This document shows, in pieces, positions 6,489 to 13,934 of a stretch of 16,988 nucleotides of DNA (positions are counted from its first letter, which is position 1; every line of letters begins with the position of its first letter). This stretch comes from CAYXVU01 sp964468725 (GTDB lineage: Bacteria; Acidobacteriota; Blastocatellia; UBA7656), in assembly GCA_964468725.1 (NCBI GenBank), contig CAYXVU010000130.1, positions 1 through 16,988 on the forward strand, written 5' to 3'. The position numbers and the translations under genes are program-made. The notes below the pieces were generated by a model, which had not been told where the DNA came from, searched no databases, and saw only the letters and a list, made by a program, of their open reading frames with translations.

Positions 6489-8771
6489 TCAATCCCAAAC
6501 GGTTTCGAGTGTCAGTCGCACAGGCACATGCTTATGATGAGGAGTGCCTGCAATCGGATCGCGGTCGGCGGCACTGGTCAACTCGTTGATGTGAGCGCCA
6601 GTGCGAATGCGCTTGCCGCTCGCATCCGGGTGTTCGAGTCCGTACCCATGCGGCAAAGTGACCATGCCGCGTTGCAGTCTGTTGTTGACCTCCGCACGCA
6701 CAACGGCGGAGCCGCGTTTCGATTGGCAACGCACCCAATCGCCGTTGGCAATGCCATATTGTTGCGCATCATCAGGATGAATTTTCAACGCGCCCTCCGC
6801 ATCGGTTTTACGCCATTCGGGGTCGCGGTAAATGGTATTGGCGTTATATGAACGACGCTCACCGGCAACGAGGATCAACGGATATTCTTCCGAAACCTGT
6901 GGCTCAGACGGGTCGAGCGCGCGTAAGGCTTCGAGCAGCTCCGGGATTTCCAGATGAATCAACCCGTCTGGATGGCGAATAAATTTCCATGACTCTTCAT
7001 ATTCGTTGACGCTGAAAACGGTTCCTGAACGCGAGGCGATGATGGCTTCGAACAAGGTTTCGCCGAGCACTGCCCCGTCACCGGTATGGCCTGCACGGCG
7101 TACTTCATCGGGATGCTTCGCCGCAAACTGATGCGCGGTTCCCCACAAATAGGCGGCGGCAGCAGCGCCTTCGGGCAGAGTCTCGCCAAGCGTTTCATAA
7201 AGAATGATCGAAGCGTAGTCAGCCAGTTCAGGGTGTTCGGCCAGATAGGCCTTGAATGCGCGTGCGAAGGCGAGTCGTCCAAGTTGAGCTGCGGCTTTCA
7301 ATTCGGAAAAGTCCGCTGGGATTTCTCCCATTGCGCGAATGAGGCGCGTGTAAATCTCCGGTTCGGTCAGCGTGCCTTCGAGCGGTTCGAACAGTGGCTT
7401 GCGAAGGTGAAAAGCATTCTTCGGAAACTCCATAGTGAAGAAGGTCGCTTCCCACTTTTCGAATTGTGATGCGGCAGGCAAAACGTAGTGCGCTAGTCGC
7501 GCCGATTCGGTTAATGCGACATCTATGACGACCAACAAGTCGAGTTTGGCAAAGGCATCGCGATATGCCTGTGTGTCCGCCGCGCTGACCACCGGATTGG
7601 CGCTATCAATCACTAACCCGCGCGTGCGGTTCGCATGATCGTTGTCAATCTCTTCCGGCAAGATATTCGGCGGCAGCAGATTGGTAATGAAGGGAAAGCC
7701 AGTCACCGCCGAGCGTTTCTGCCGCGTGCCTTCCTCTGAATGTCCCATCAGCGGTATGAGAGCCGTGTGTAAATTGTTGCCGCCCGGCTTGGCGAAATTG
7801 CCGGTTAGCAGATAGAGGAGGGAGCGCAGATAAGCGTTGAGCGTGCTGTTGAGCGTCTGCTCAATACCTAAATCCGTGCGCACAGCGCAGCTCTCGGCGT
7901 CAGCGATCCACTGCGCCGCTTGATGAACCTCTTCGAGTGACACACCGGCTCGTCGCGCAAATTCTGCAACGGGAATGTTGAGCAGCGCCTCCTTCACCGC
8001 TTCGAATCCGCTGGTGTGTTGGGTTAGAAAGCTTCGATCTTCGCGCCCGCCTTGCAAGATGACGGCGAGCATGGCGGCCATCAAAAAGGCATCGGTGCCG
8101 GGTTTGAGTTGCAAATGCAAATCGGCCATCTCTGCGGTTTCGGTTCGCCGGGGGTCAACCACGATCATCTTCCGATGCGGGTCTTTCTGAATATCGCGCA
8201 CAACAAAGCGGGCATTGCGGATGCCATGCGATTGCCAAGGATTGGTGCCGATGAAGAGGACGACCTGAGCGTTTTCGACATCTTCTGTCGGATGGCAGTT
8301 CTGCCTGCCAAACAGACGACCATCAACCCAAAATCCGCCGGTCTTTTCCTGCGCTAGCGCCGAGTAGTAATTCGTCGTCCGCATGGCGGTTCGCAATGCT
8401 TTGCCATACGGTCCGCCCAGATGATTGCCCTGCCCGCCACCGCCATAATAGGCTAGACACTCACCTCCGTAGCTGTCGCGCAGGTGGACCAGCTTGGCGG
8501 CAATCTCGGCAATCGCCGTGCCCCATGAAATTGCTTCGAAGCTGCCATCCGCGCGCCGACGTAGGGGGGTGGTCAACCGATCCCGATGATTTTGATAATA
8601 ATTGAGGCGTTGCGCTTTTTGACACAGATAGCCTTCCGAAATGGGATGCTGCTTATCACCACGAATTTTGCTGATCTCGCGACCCCGCACTTCAACTTCG
8701 ATACCGCAATTGCGGCTGCACAGAATGCAGGCCGTTGGCTGCCAACTGGTTTGGGCTTCCGCGTTCTGCAT
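6489..8771 (-). CDS. Molybdopterin-dependent oxidoreductase (formate dehydrogenase-like)
   Basis: 760 residues, a complete DMSO-reductase-superfamily catalytic subunit. The N-terminal Fe4S4 motif is C15-x2-C18-x3-C22-x27-C50 with K52 after the last Cys, as in formate dehydrogenases and assimilatory nitrate reductases. The Mo-bis-MGD domains follow (FIGTNPWQSHG near 173-183; VVDPRRTETAEMADLHL) and the C-terminal dinucleotide-binding domain contains YNANTIYRDPEW and LPHGYG. No Cys or Sec lies between C105 and C159, where the metal ligand of formate dehydrogenase would be expected; the segment instead reads LAQEKTGGFWVDGRLFG. No Tat signal is present, so it is cytoplasmic. AGGAGG is 4 bases before ATG 8771. 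The HxlR regulator is 12 bases upstream. No electron-transfer subunit is encoded beside it, so the partner and the substrate are unknown. Confidence 0.88.
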   Translation of the reverse strand: MQNAEAQTSWQPTACILCSRNCGIEVEVRGREISKIRGDKQHPISEGYLCQKAQRLNYYQNHRDRLTTPLRRRADGSFEAISWGTAIAEIAAKLVHLRDSYGGECLAYYGGGGQGNHLGGPYGKALRTAMRTTNYYSALAQEKTGGFWVDGRLFGRQNCHPTEDVENAQVVLFIGTNPWQSHGIRNARFVVRDIQKDPHRKMIVVDPRRTETAEMADLHLQLKPGTDAFLMAAMLAVILQGGREDRSFLTQHTSGFEAVKEALLNIPVAEFARRAGVSLEEVHQAAQWIADAESCAVRTDLGIEQTLNSTLNAYLRSLLYLLTGNFAKPGGNNLHTALIPLMGHSEEGTRQKRSAVTGFPFITNLLPPNILPEEIDNDHANRTRGLVIDSANPVVSAADTQAYRDAFAKLDLLVVIDVALTESARLAHYVLPAASQFEKWEATFFTMEFPKNAFHLRKPLFEPLEGTLTEPEIYTRLIRAMGEIPADFSELKAAAQLGRLAFARAFKAYLAEHPELADYASIILYETLGETLPEGAAAAAYLWGTAHQFAAKHPDEVRRAGHTGDGAVLGETLFEAIIASRSGTVFSVNEYEESWKFIRHPDGLIHLEIPELLEALRALDPSEPQVSEEYPLILVAGERRSYNANTIYRDPEWRKTDAEGALKIHPDDAQQYGIANGDWVRCQSKRGSAVVRAEVNNRLQRGMVTLPHGYGLEHPDASGKRIRTGAHINELTSAADRDPIAGTPHHKHVPVRLTLETVWD

Positions 8772-8783
8772 GAGTCCTCCTTC

Positions 8784-9344
8784 TCAGCGGTTGTTCGAAT
8801 GAGTTGTGTTCCGAGCGCCATTGCGTCGGCGTTTCGTAGCGGGTGGCAGAGCGCGCTTTTCGGTGTTCTCTGCCAATGCTTTGAGTTCTTCGGGCGGCCT
8901 CTTTACGCGCACCTGCATGCGGATGCTGCGCGGCGTGAGTTGCGTTTGGCAATGCGGACAACTCATAACCGGCGTGATGCTCTGGCCGCAATCAAGATGC
9001 ACGACTTCGACGGCGTTCTTCTTGCCAGTATTGAGCCAGCGGTCGCCCCACGCCATAAGGGAAAGCAAGACCGAAAAGAGGTCGCGTCCGCGTTCGGTCA
9101 ACCCGTACTCATAACGCGGCGGGTTTTGCTGATACAGCCGCTTCTCTAAAATTTGATTCTCGACCAAGGTGCGCAAGCGGTCGGTTAAGATGTTGCGCGA
9201 CACGCCGAGGTGATTGAGCAATCCGTCGAAGCGCCGAATGCCCCAAAAGATGTCGCGCAAGATCAGCGGCGTCCACCACTCGCCGATCAAGTCCAGCGTC
9301 TGCGCGATCAGGCAGGTATTCTCACTGAAACTGGTTCTCTTCAT
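8784..9344 (-). CDS. HxlR-family winged-helix transcriptional regulator
   Basis: 186 residues. The HxlR-type winged helix covers about 10-105: C11-LIAQTLDLIGEWW, ILRDIFWGIRRFDGL, GVSRNILTDRLRTLVE and the wing PRYEYGLTERGRDL. C11 is at the position of the redox-sensing Cys of YodB/HypR-type members. The C-terminal extension contains H116, C119, C129 and C132 (HLDCG...CPHC), a possible zinc-binding site, followed by a basic tail. It sits 12 bases before the molybdoenzyme gene, so it very probably controls that operon and itself through the repeats at 9360-9414. The inducer could be a quinone, aldehyde or oxidant; this is inferred from the family. ATG 9344 has no strong ribosome site, so leaderless or weak translation is possible. 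Confidence 0.88.
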   Translation of the reverse strand: MKRTSFSENTCLIAQTLDLIGEWWTPLILRDIFWGIRRFDGLLNHLGVSRNILTDRLRTLVENQILEKRLYQQNPPRYEYGLTERGRDLFSVLLSLMAWGDRWLNTGKKNAVEVVHLDCGQSITPVMSCPHCQTQLTPRSIRMQVRVKRPPEELKALAENTEKRALPPATKRRRNGARNTTHSNNR

Positions 9345-9359
9345 GGCCGCGAGATTTTA

Positions 9360-9414
9360 TCAGTTGCTTTATGCAACCGACTAGGGTATAACATAGTCAG
9401 TCTCTTTATGCAAC
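9360..9414. promoter_or_regulatory. Tandem operator-like repeats upstream of hxlR-type gene
   Basis: Two copies of TCAGTnnCTTTATGCAAC at 9360-9377 and 9397-9414 match at 16 of 18 bases and are 37 bases apart. The copy nearer the regulator also forms a palindrome, GTTGC-TTTAT-GCAAC (9363-9377). The pair sits in the 128-bp divergent region between the HxlR regulator (minus) and the TPR gene (plus), so it could control either or both. Repressor binding is inferred. Confidence 0.6.
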
Positions 9415-9472
9415 TAACTTTTATCGAAACGACCGGAAATCCCTGTCCGGCGAGGTAGAGGGGGTTAGCTGT

Positions 9473-10174
9473 ATGCGGCAAAAGGCCAGCATCGTTTCAT
9501 TCAGCTTCGTGTTACTCTCGGTTTTTCTCTCGGTCCCGGATAGCCGAGCACAATCGGCTCCGTCACCCTCGGCAAAGGCCTATCACGACCGCGCGAATGC
9601 CTTTCTCGCGCGCGGCGAGTGGGCAAAGGCCATTGCGGATTACGATATTGCCATTACCTTTGCTCCCGACTATGCGTTGGCCTATTACAATCGCGGCAAT
9701 GCGCATAAAGAAAGAGGGGAGAATGCCGAAGCCCTTGCAGACTATGACAAGGCCATCGAATTAGACCCGGCGTTTGTCGAAGCCTGGAACAATCGCGGCA
9801 ACACGCGAAAGGAGCTTGGCGACATCGAAGGAGCGATTGCCGATTATTCGACTGCCCTTAACCTGAAGCCGCGCTTTGCCCTGGCCTGGAATAATCGCGG
9901 CACCGCGTGGTGTGCCAAAGGCGAATTAGCAAGAGCGATTGCCGATTATACGCAGGCGATCAAACTGAAGCCTGAGTACGCGCTCGCATATGCCAATCGC
10001 GGACTGGCGAACTTTCGACGGGGACAGAAAGATGAAGCCGAGCGCGATTTCGACCGCTATTTACGCTTGCTCGGCAATTCAAAGCAGGCGCGGGCTGAAG
10101 CAATCAAACTATGGATGAGCCGGTTGGAAGCAAAACAGGATGGCCGATTGCCATCGGGAGAGCGAGCCCGATGA
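9473..10174 (+). CDS. Secreted TPR-repeat protein
   Basis: 233 residues. A signal peptide covers about 1-27 (IVSFSFVLLSVFLSV, cut near SRAQS). Then come about five tetratricopeptide repeats of 34 residues: roughly 35-67, 68-101, 102-135, 136-169 and a final one at 170-203. They share the pattern A-x2-NRGN-x6-G-x3-A-x2-DY-x2-A-x3-P. A short charged C-terminal tail follows. TPR arrays mediate protein-protein contacts; here the protein should be periplasmic, but no partner is visible. The start ATG 9473 follows a GAGG/GGGGG stretch. It is divergent from the HxlR regulator and shares its upstream region, so it may be co-regulated. No function beyond scaffolding can be claimed. Confidence 0.83.
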   Translation: MRQKASIVSFSFVLLSVFLSVPDSRAQSAPSPSAKAYHDRANAFLARGEWAKAIADYDIAITFAPDYALAYYNRGNAHKERGENAEALADYDKAIELDPAFVEAWNNRGNTRKELGDIEGAIADYSTALNLKPRFALAWNNRGTAWCAKGELARAIADYTQAIKLKPEYALAYANRGLANFRRGQKDEAERDFDRYLRLLGNSKQARAEAIKLWMSRLEAKQDGRLPSGERAR

Positions 10175-10246
10175 TGGCCGCAAGCGAGAGGCGTCCGGCG
10201 CACCGATAAGTAAGCGTGCTTTCGGCAGGTTCACTCGCATACCTCT

Positions 10247-10297
10247 TGGTTGAAAGAGCCGGTGGTCAACTCGCTTTGGCTACGACGCTTTCAACCA
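10247..10297. repeat. Inverted repeat spanning the dapF stop codon
   Basis: TGGTTGAAAG (10247-10256) and CTTTCAACCA (10288-10297) are perfect 10-bp complements around 31 bases. The right arm codes for the last residues of DapF (WLK). It lies between two converging genes and could slow transcription from either side, but no T-run is present. Confidence 0.4.
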
Positions 10298-11140
10298 GCG
10301 GCCTTCGTAAATAATTTCGGCAGAACCGGTGAGCGCCACTGTGTCGTCGTCACGCCACTCTACGCGCAGCACACCGCCGGGCGCATTGATACGCACGGTG
10401 CGGCCTGTGTAGCCGTTCAGAGCAGCGGCGACGGCGGCTCCGCACGACCCTGTGCCGGAGGACTTGGTGCGCCCGACGCCGCGTTCCCAAAAGACCACCT
10501 CGATTTCATCCGGCGCAATGACCCGCACGAATTCAACATTGGTTCGATTGGTGAAGATCGGATGGTCTTCAATGAGCGGGCCGAGTTCTTCAAGGTTTAC
10601 GGCTTCGACATCGGACAAGAAGAGGGTGCAGTGCGGATTGCCCATCGAGGTACAGGTGACTTCGAGCACATCGCCGCCGATTCGCAAATGGTAGCCGATG
10701 ACGCGCTCCAACGGTTGGGCAAGTGCCATGCCGATCTCTTCGCTGGTCAATCGGGGTTTGCCCATATCGAATTCGAAATAGTAGTTGAGTTGGTCGCGCT
10801 CGACGAAGCGACCGGTCTTCACTCCGGCGACGGTATGGATTCGCACTTCGGCTTGCGACCACAACCCTGAATAGTAGACATAAGCAGCAACACAGCGAGT
10901 GCCGTTGCCGGAGACTTCCGCCTCGCTGCCATCGGCGTTAAAGATGCGTGAGTCGAAATCCGCTTGCGGATGATGAGCGGGCGCGATGAAGATGATGCCA
11001 TCGGCTCCAGCCCCGTAGTTGCGTTCGCACAGTTGTCGCGCCAATTCGGGGGCTGCGGCCAACTGCATCACTTGGTCAACCGGAAGGATAAGAAAATCGT
11101 TGCCAACGGCCTGTATCTTGGTGAACCGGATTGCAGTCAA
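10280..11140 (-). CDS. dapF: Diaminopimelate epimerase, with Ser at one catalytic Cys position
   Basis: 286 residues. DapF converts LL- to meso-diaminopimelate in the lysine and peptidoglycan pathway. Family blocks are FTKIQAVGNDF, GADGI, NADGSEAEVSGNGTRC with the first catalytic Cys (C83), SMGNPHC and WERGVGRT. The second catalytic Cys normally lies in ACGTGxC; here the block reads KSSGTGSC, so Ser228 (codon at 10457-10459) replaces it. The enzyme may be a specialised subfamily or a different epimerase/isomerase of the fold. Start: TTG 11140 is preceded 4 bases away by GGGAGG (11145-11150) and gives the usual short N-terminus; an in-frame TTG at 11161 adds seven residues and has a weaker site. 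It stands alone, with no other lysine genes in the window. Confidence 0.85.
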   Translation of the reverse strand: MTAIRFTKIQAVGNDFLILPVDQVMQLAAAPELARQLCERNYGAGADGIIFIAPAHHPQADFDSRIFNADGSEAEVSGNGTRCVAAYVYYSGLWSQAEVRIHTVAGVKTGRFVERDQLNYYFEFDMGKPRLTSEEIGMALAQPLERVIGYHLRIGGDVLEVTCTSMGNPHCTLFLSDVEAVNLEELGPLIEDHPIFTNRTNVEFVRVIAPDEIEVVFWERGVGRTKSSGTGSCGAAVAAALNGYTGRTVRINAPGGVLRVEWRDDDTVALTGSAEIIYEGRWLKAS

Positions 11141-11192
11141 AGGGCCTCCCTTCAGGGGCAATTTACCGCCTTGATCGGCTTGGAATCGCAGC

Positions 11193-11221
11193 TTGACTGC
11201 CCCGTACGGCTATGGTAACTT
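11193..11221 (+). promoter_or_regulatory. Possible promoter of the small membrane protein gene
   Basis: TTGACT (11193-11198, 5 of 6 for -35) and TAACTT (11216-11221, 3 of 6 for -10) are 17 bases apart, about 50 bases before the GTG start. The -10 is weak. The small hairpin TTCGGG-CTT-CCCGAA (11221-11235) begins at its last base, so it would be near the transcript 5' end. Confidence 0.4.
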
Positions 11222-11270
11222 TCGGGCTTCCCGAACAGGTTTTTAACTGCAATCGAAAGGAGCGTAACCT

Positions 11271-11678
11271 GTGGCAAGCCTCCAAGCTCGCAGTCCATTA
11301 CGCAGTTCTCATCCTATTTTGTTTCTCAATCGCCTGATCTCTTTTACGATTTTCGCTTCGCTCCTATGTTTCGGGTGGGTGACGCTTTCCTACATCAAAA
11401 ATCAACTGGTCGCTCAACCGAATCCCCCGGCAACGACGGCAGCGCCTCCGACAGCAGCGTCGCCGCTTACCGACTCAACCGTGCGGATTGACCAGCAAAA
11501 AGCTCTGGATGTTCAACGTCTCTCCTCGCCAGTCAAACTGGTTTATTCGTGCGCCAATGACCAGGAGTTTTATCATCTGTCAACGCATCTGCCCTCCCAA
11601 ACCGAGCGTAGTGCGTTGAGCGAAGAGGCGGCGCTTAAGCGTAACCTCAAACCCTGTTCCGTTTGTATTCCCCAATGA
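11271..11678 (+). CDS. Small membrane-anchored protein with Cys/His-rich C-terminus
   Basis: 135 residues, not assigned to a named family. The N-terminus is basic, one transmembrane helix lies at about 22-43 (LISFTIFASLLCFGWVTLSYI), and a Pro/Ala/Thr linker runs to about 67. The C-terminal domain holds C94, H102, H106, C129 and C132. Its end (YHLSTHLP, ALSEEAALKRNLKPCSVC) resembles the small Cys/His module (yH-x-C, S-x-x-eA, G-x-x-PC-x-x-C) seen at the ends of some secreted nucleases and Ada-like zinc-binding proteins. A metal site is therefore plausible but inferred. The GTG start is well supported by AAAGGAG 8 bases upstream. Divergent from dapF and convergent with the PfkB kinase; no operon partner. 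Confidence 0.7.
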   Translation: MASLQARSPLRSSHPILFLNRLISFTIFASLLCFGWVTLSYIKNQLVAQPNPPATTAAPPTAASPLTDSTVRIDQQKALDVQRLSSPVKLVYSCANDQEFYHLSTHLPSQTERSALSEEAALKRNLKPCSVCIPQ

Positions 11679-11706
11679 AAATTGCCAGACCGACAATCCA
11701 CCTGCT

Positions 11707-12630
11707 TTAACGACGCGGCAGTTCCGCCTCTTCGAAATGGGTAATGGCGCGAAACTCGCGGAAGCGCGCCGCGATCTCTTCATAGGTGAGCCGCTGTGTT
11801 CTCTCGCAACCGAACTCTTCCACTTGAAAGGAAGCCATCACCGAGCCGTAAATAATCGCGCGCCGCATCGCCGCTTCATCCGTCGAATTGATCGCTGCCA
11901 GATAGCCCATGAACCCGCCCGCAAAACTATCGCCCGCCCCAGTCGGGTCAAATACCTCTTCAAGCGGATAGGCTGGTGTAGCGAAGTAAGATGCCCCGCT
12001 AAACATCGCCGCGCCGTATTCTCCACGTTTGACCACGATGTGCTTCGGCCCCATGCCCAGAATCTTGCGAGCCGCGCGCGCCAGGTTCGCTTCTTTGGCA
12101 ATGGCGCGTGCCTCCGAATCATTGACGATGAGCACATCAATGTTACGAATCATCTCTTGCAACTCGTTCGGGGCGCTGTCAATCCAGTAATTCATCGTAT
12201 CGGCGGCTACCAATTGCGCGTTCGACTGTTTCCGAACTTCGACTTGTAATGATGGCTGGATATTTCCCAAAAAGAGGAAAGGCGTGTTGCGCGCGGTTTC
12301 GGAAAGTTGCGGATTGAAGTCGGCAAAGACATTGAGCTGCGTATCGAGAGTCTTTGCCACATTGAGGTCATAGCCATATTCACCCTTCCAGAAGAAACAT
12401 TTGCCGCCCGCGATGCGCTCGACATCCGTCAGATCAATCTCGCGCTCACGAAAGACTCGCTCTTCAACGCCGGTGAAATCATCACCAACCACTGCAACCA
12501 CACGCACGTCCGTAAAAAAGGAAGCGGCGATGCTGAAGTGGGTCGCCGCGCCGCCGAGAATTTTTTCGCGTTCCCCGAAGGGACTTTTCAACGCATCGAA
12601 TGCAATCGAACCAACGACCAGAACCGACAT
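11707..12630 (-). CDS. PfkB-family carbohydrate/nucleoside kinase
   Basis: 307 residues, ribokinase fold. The N-terminal substrate block is GGAATHFSIAAS (26-37), NDSEA near 170-174 is the metal/phosphate region, and DPTGAGDSFAGGF (228-240) holds the anion hole and catalytic base D234. Substrate cannot be read from the motifs; ribokinase, fructokinase and adenosine-kinase-like members all share them. Its ATG directly follows the TAA of the TPR gene with no gap, and GAGGTGA lies 8 bases upstream inside that gene, so translation is coupled. The upstream mtnP suggests that the kinase acts in nucleoside or sugar salvage, for example on a ribose or nucleoside product; this is inference. Confidence 0.87.
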   Translation of the reverse strand: MSVLVVGSIAFDALKSPFGEREKILGGAATHFSIAASFFTDVRVVAVVGDDFTGVEERVFREREIDLTDVERIAGGKCFFWKGEYGYDLNVAKTLDTQLNVFADFNPQLSETARNTPFLFLGNIQPSLQVEVRKQSNAQLVAADTMNYWIDSAPNELQEMIRNIDVLIVNDSEARAIAKEANLARAARKILGMGPKHIVVKRGEYGAAMFSGASYFATPAYPLEEVFDPTGAGDSFAGGFMGYLAAINSTDEAAMRRAIIYGSVMASFQVEEFGCERTQRLTYEEIAARFREFRAITHFEEAELPRR

Positions 12631-13050
12631 TTACGATTTCACCTCTTTATTTTCAGGTTTGAGCTTCTCAAGCTGCTCTTTGGCTTTCTTACTGAACTGG
12701 CTGTCGGGAAAGTCTTTGAGCATCTTGTTGTAATAATCTGCCGCTTCACTTAGCTTGTTGAGCTTGACGTGAATTTCGCCCAACAGAAACAGCACCTCAT
12801 CCATTTTGGAAAAGTCGGGATGAATATCCATGATCTCTTGCAACCGGTCGCGTGCGCCCTCATAGGCTTTGCGCCGCTCGAAGTAGTATCGCGCAACCGT
12901 CAGGTTATGTTTGGCTTTGATCTCTAGCGTCTCATCGCGCACGCCTTCAATTCGCCCGCGCGCCGCGCCTTGTGCCGCCGCCGACACGCAAGCGAGAGCC
13001 AAGACAACCGTGCAAAAGCAGATTCGGGCAATCAACCTCTTGTCCATCAT
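12631..13050 (-). CDS. Secreted BamD-like TPR protein
   Basis: 139 residues. A signal peptide covers about 1-27 (RICFCTVVLALACVSAAAQG). The Cys there is not in a proper lipobox (ALAC has Leu at -2), so cleavage by signal peptidase I after SAAA is more likely than lipidation. The rest is two or three TPR-like helical pairs (ARYYFERRKAYEGARDRL; LFLLGEIHVKLNKLSEAA) like the core of BamD/YbgF outer-membrane assembly factors, but shorter than BamD (about 245). It starts 11 bases after the mtnP stop, with GAGGTGA overlapping that stop, and abuts the kinase gene. A periplasmic TPR protein between two cytoplasmic salvage enzymes is odd. Role unknown. Confidence 0.75.
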   Translation of the reverse strand: MMDKRLIARICFCTVVLALACVSAAAQGAARGRIEGVRDETLEIKAKHNLTVARYYFERRKAYEGARDRLQEIMDIHPDFSKMDEVLFLLGEIHVKLNKLSEAADYYNKMLKDFPDSQFSKKAKEQLEKLKPENKEVKS

Positions 13051-13061
13051 TGCACCTCACC

Positions 13062-13934
13062 TCAACTGACGTATTTACCGATGATCGCGTGCAGCCGCTC
13101 TTTGGCCGCTGGCGTAATTTTATCCGGCGACGTGATGATAGCATGCTGAAGCGCGCGCCCACACTTGCAAGCTCTTTCTTGTCGGGCGAGTTGGGCAATC
13201 GTTCCGGCAATCAAGGCTTTCGCGTTTGCCGAATTGCGATTCAAATACTCAATCACCATTTCGATAGTCACCGAATCATGCTCAGGATGCCAGCAATCGT
13301 AATCGGTCACCAACGCCATAGTCGCGTAGCAGATTTCCGCTTCGCGCGCGAGTTTGGCTTCTTGCAGATTGGTCATGCCGATGACCGACATGCCGAGCGA
13401 GCGATACACTTCCGATTCGGCTTTAGTCGAAAACGCCGGGCCTTCCATGCAGAGATAGGTGCCGCCGCGATGTAGCCGAACGCCTTCGAGTTCGGCGCGC
13501 GCCGTCGCTTCAAGCGTATCGCATAGATCGTCGCAGATCGGGTGTGCAAAGGTGACGTGCGCGACAACGCCATCGCCAAAGAAGGTCGAAACGCGCTGCC
13601 GAGTGCGATCAAAAAACTGATCGGGCAGCACAATGTCCATCGGTTGGAGCTCTTCTTTGAGCGAACCGACGGCGCTCGCCGAGATGATGCGTTCGACGCC
13701 CAGCAGCTTCATACCGTAGATGTTGGCGCGAAAGGGAAGTTCGGTGGGCGACAGCCTGTGGCCGCGCCCGTGTCGCGGCAAAAAGGCGACCCGCACGTCG
13801 CCGAGTGTGCCGATGATAAAGGCATCGGACGGCTTGCCAAACGGGGTGTCAAGGTTGACTTCTTCTATATCAGTGAGCGCCTCCATTTGATAAAGGCCGC
13901 TGCCGCCGATGACGCCGATCTTTATGTCTGCCAA
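13062..13934 (-). CDS. mtnP: S-methyl-5'-thioadenosine phosphorylase
   Basis: 290 residues, normal length. The enzyme splits methylthioadenosine, a by-product of polyamine or homoserine-lactone synthesis, with phosphate into adenine and methylthioribose 1-phosphate. Visible are GGSG (10-13), the phosphate-binding RHGRGH (54-59), SAVGSL, GGTYLCMEGPAFSTKAE, GMTN with M187, and D211/D213 in VTDYDCW. Those two Asp fit 6-aminopurine substrates rather than the Asn of guanosine/inosine phosphorylases. The CKCG motif near the C-terminus is common in bacterial and archaeal members. TTG 13934 is a convincing start: AGGAGG (13940-13945) lies 5 bases upstream. First gene of the mtnP-TPR-PfkB operon. No other methionine-salvage genes are in the window. 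Confidence 0.9.
   Translation of the reverse strand: MADIKIGVIGGSGLYQMEALTDIEEVNLDTPFGKPSDAFIIGTLGDVRVAFLPRHGRGHRLSPTELPFRANIYGMKLLGVERIISASAVGSLKEELQPMDIVLPDQFFDRTRQRVSTFFGDGVVAHVTFAHPICDDLCDTLEATARAELEGVRLHRGGTYLCMEGPAFSTKAESEVYRSLGMSVIGMTNLQEAKLAREAEICYATMALVTDYDCWHPEHDSVTIEMVIEYLNRNSANAKALIAGTIAQLARQERACKCGRALQHAIITSPDKITPAAKERLHAIIGKYVS

Noticed and set aside
10250..10870. 206-codon plus-strand frame
   Set aside because: Antisense shadow of dapF, whose conserved motifs lie on the minus strand.
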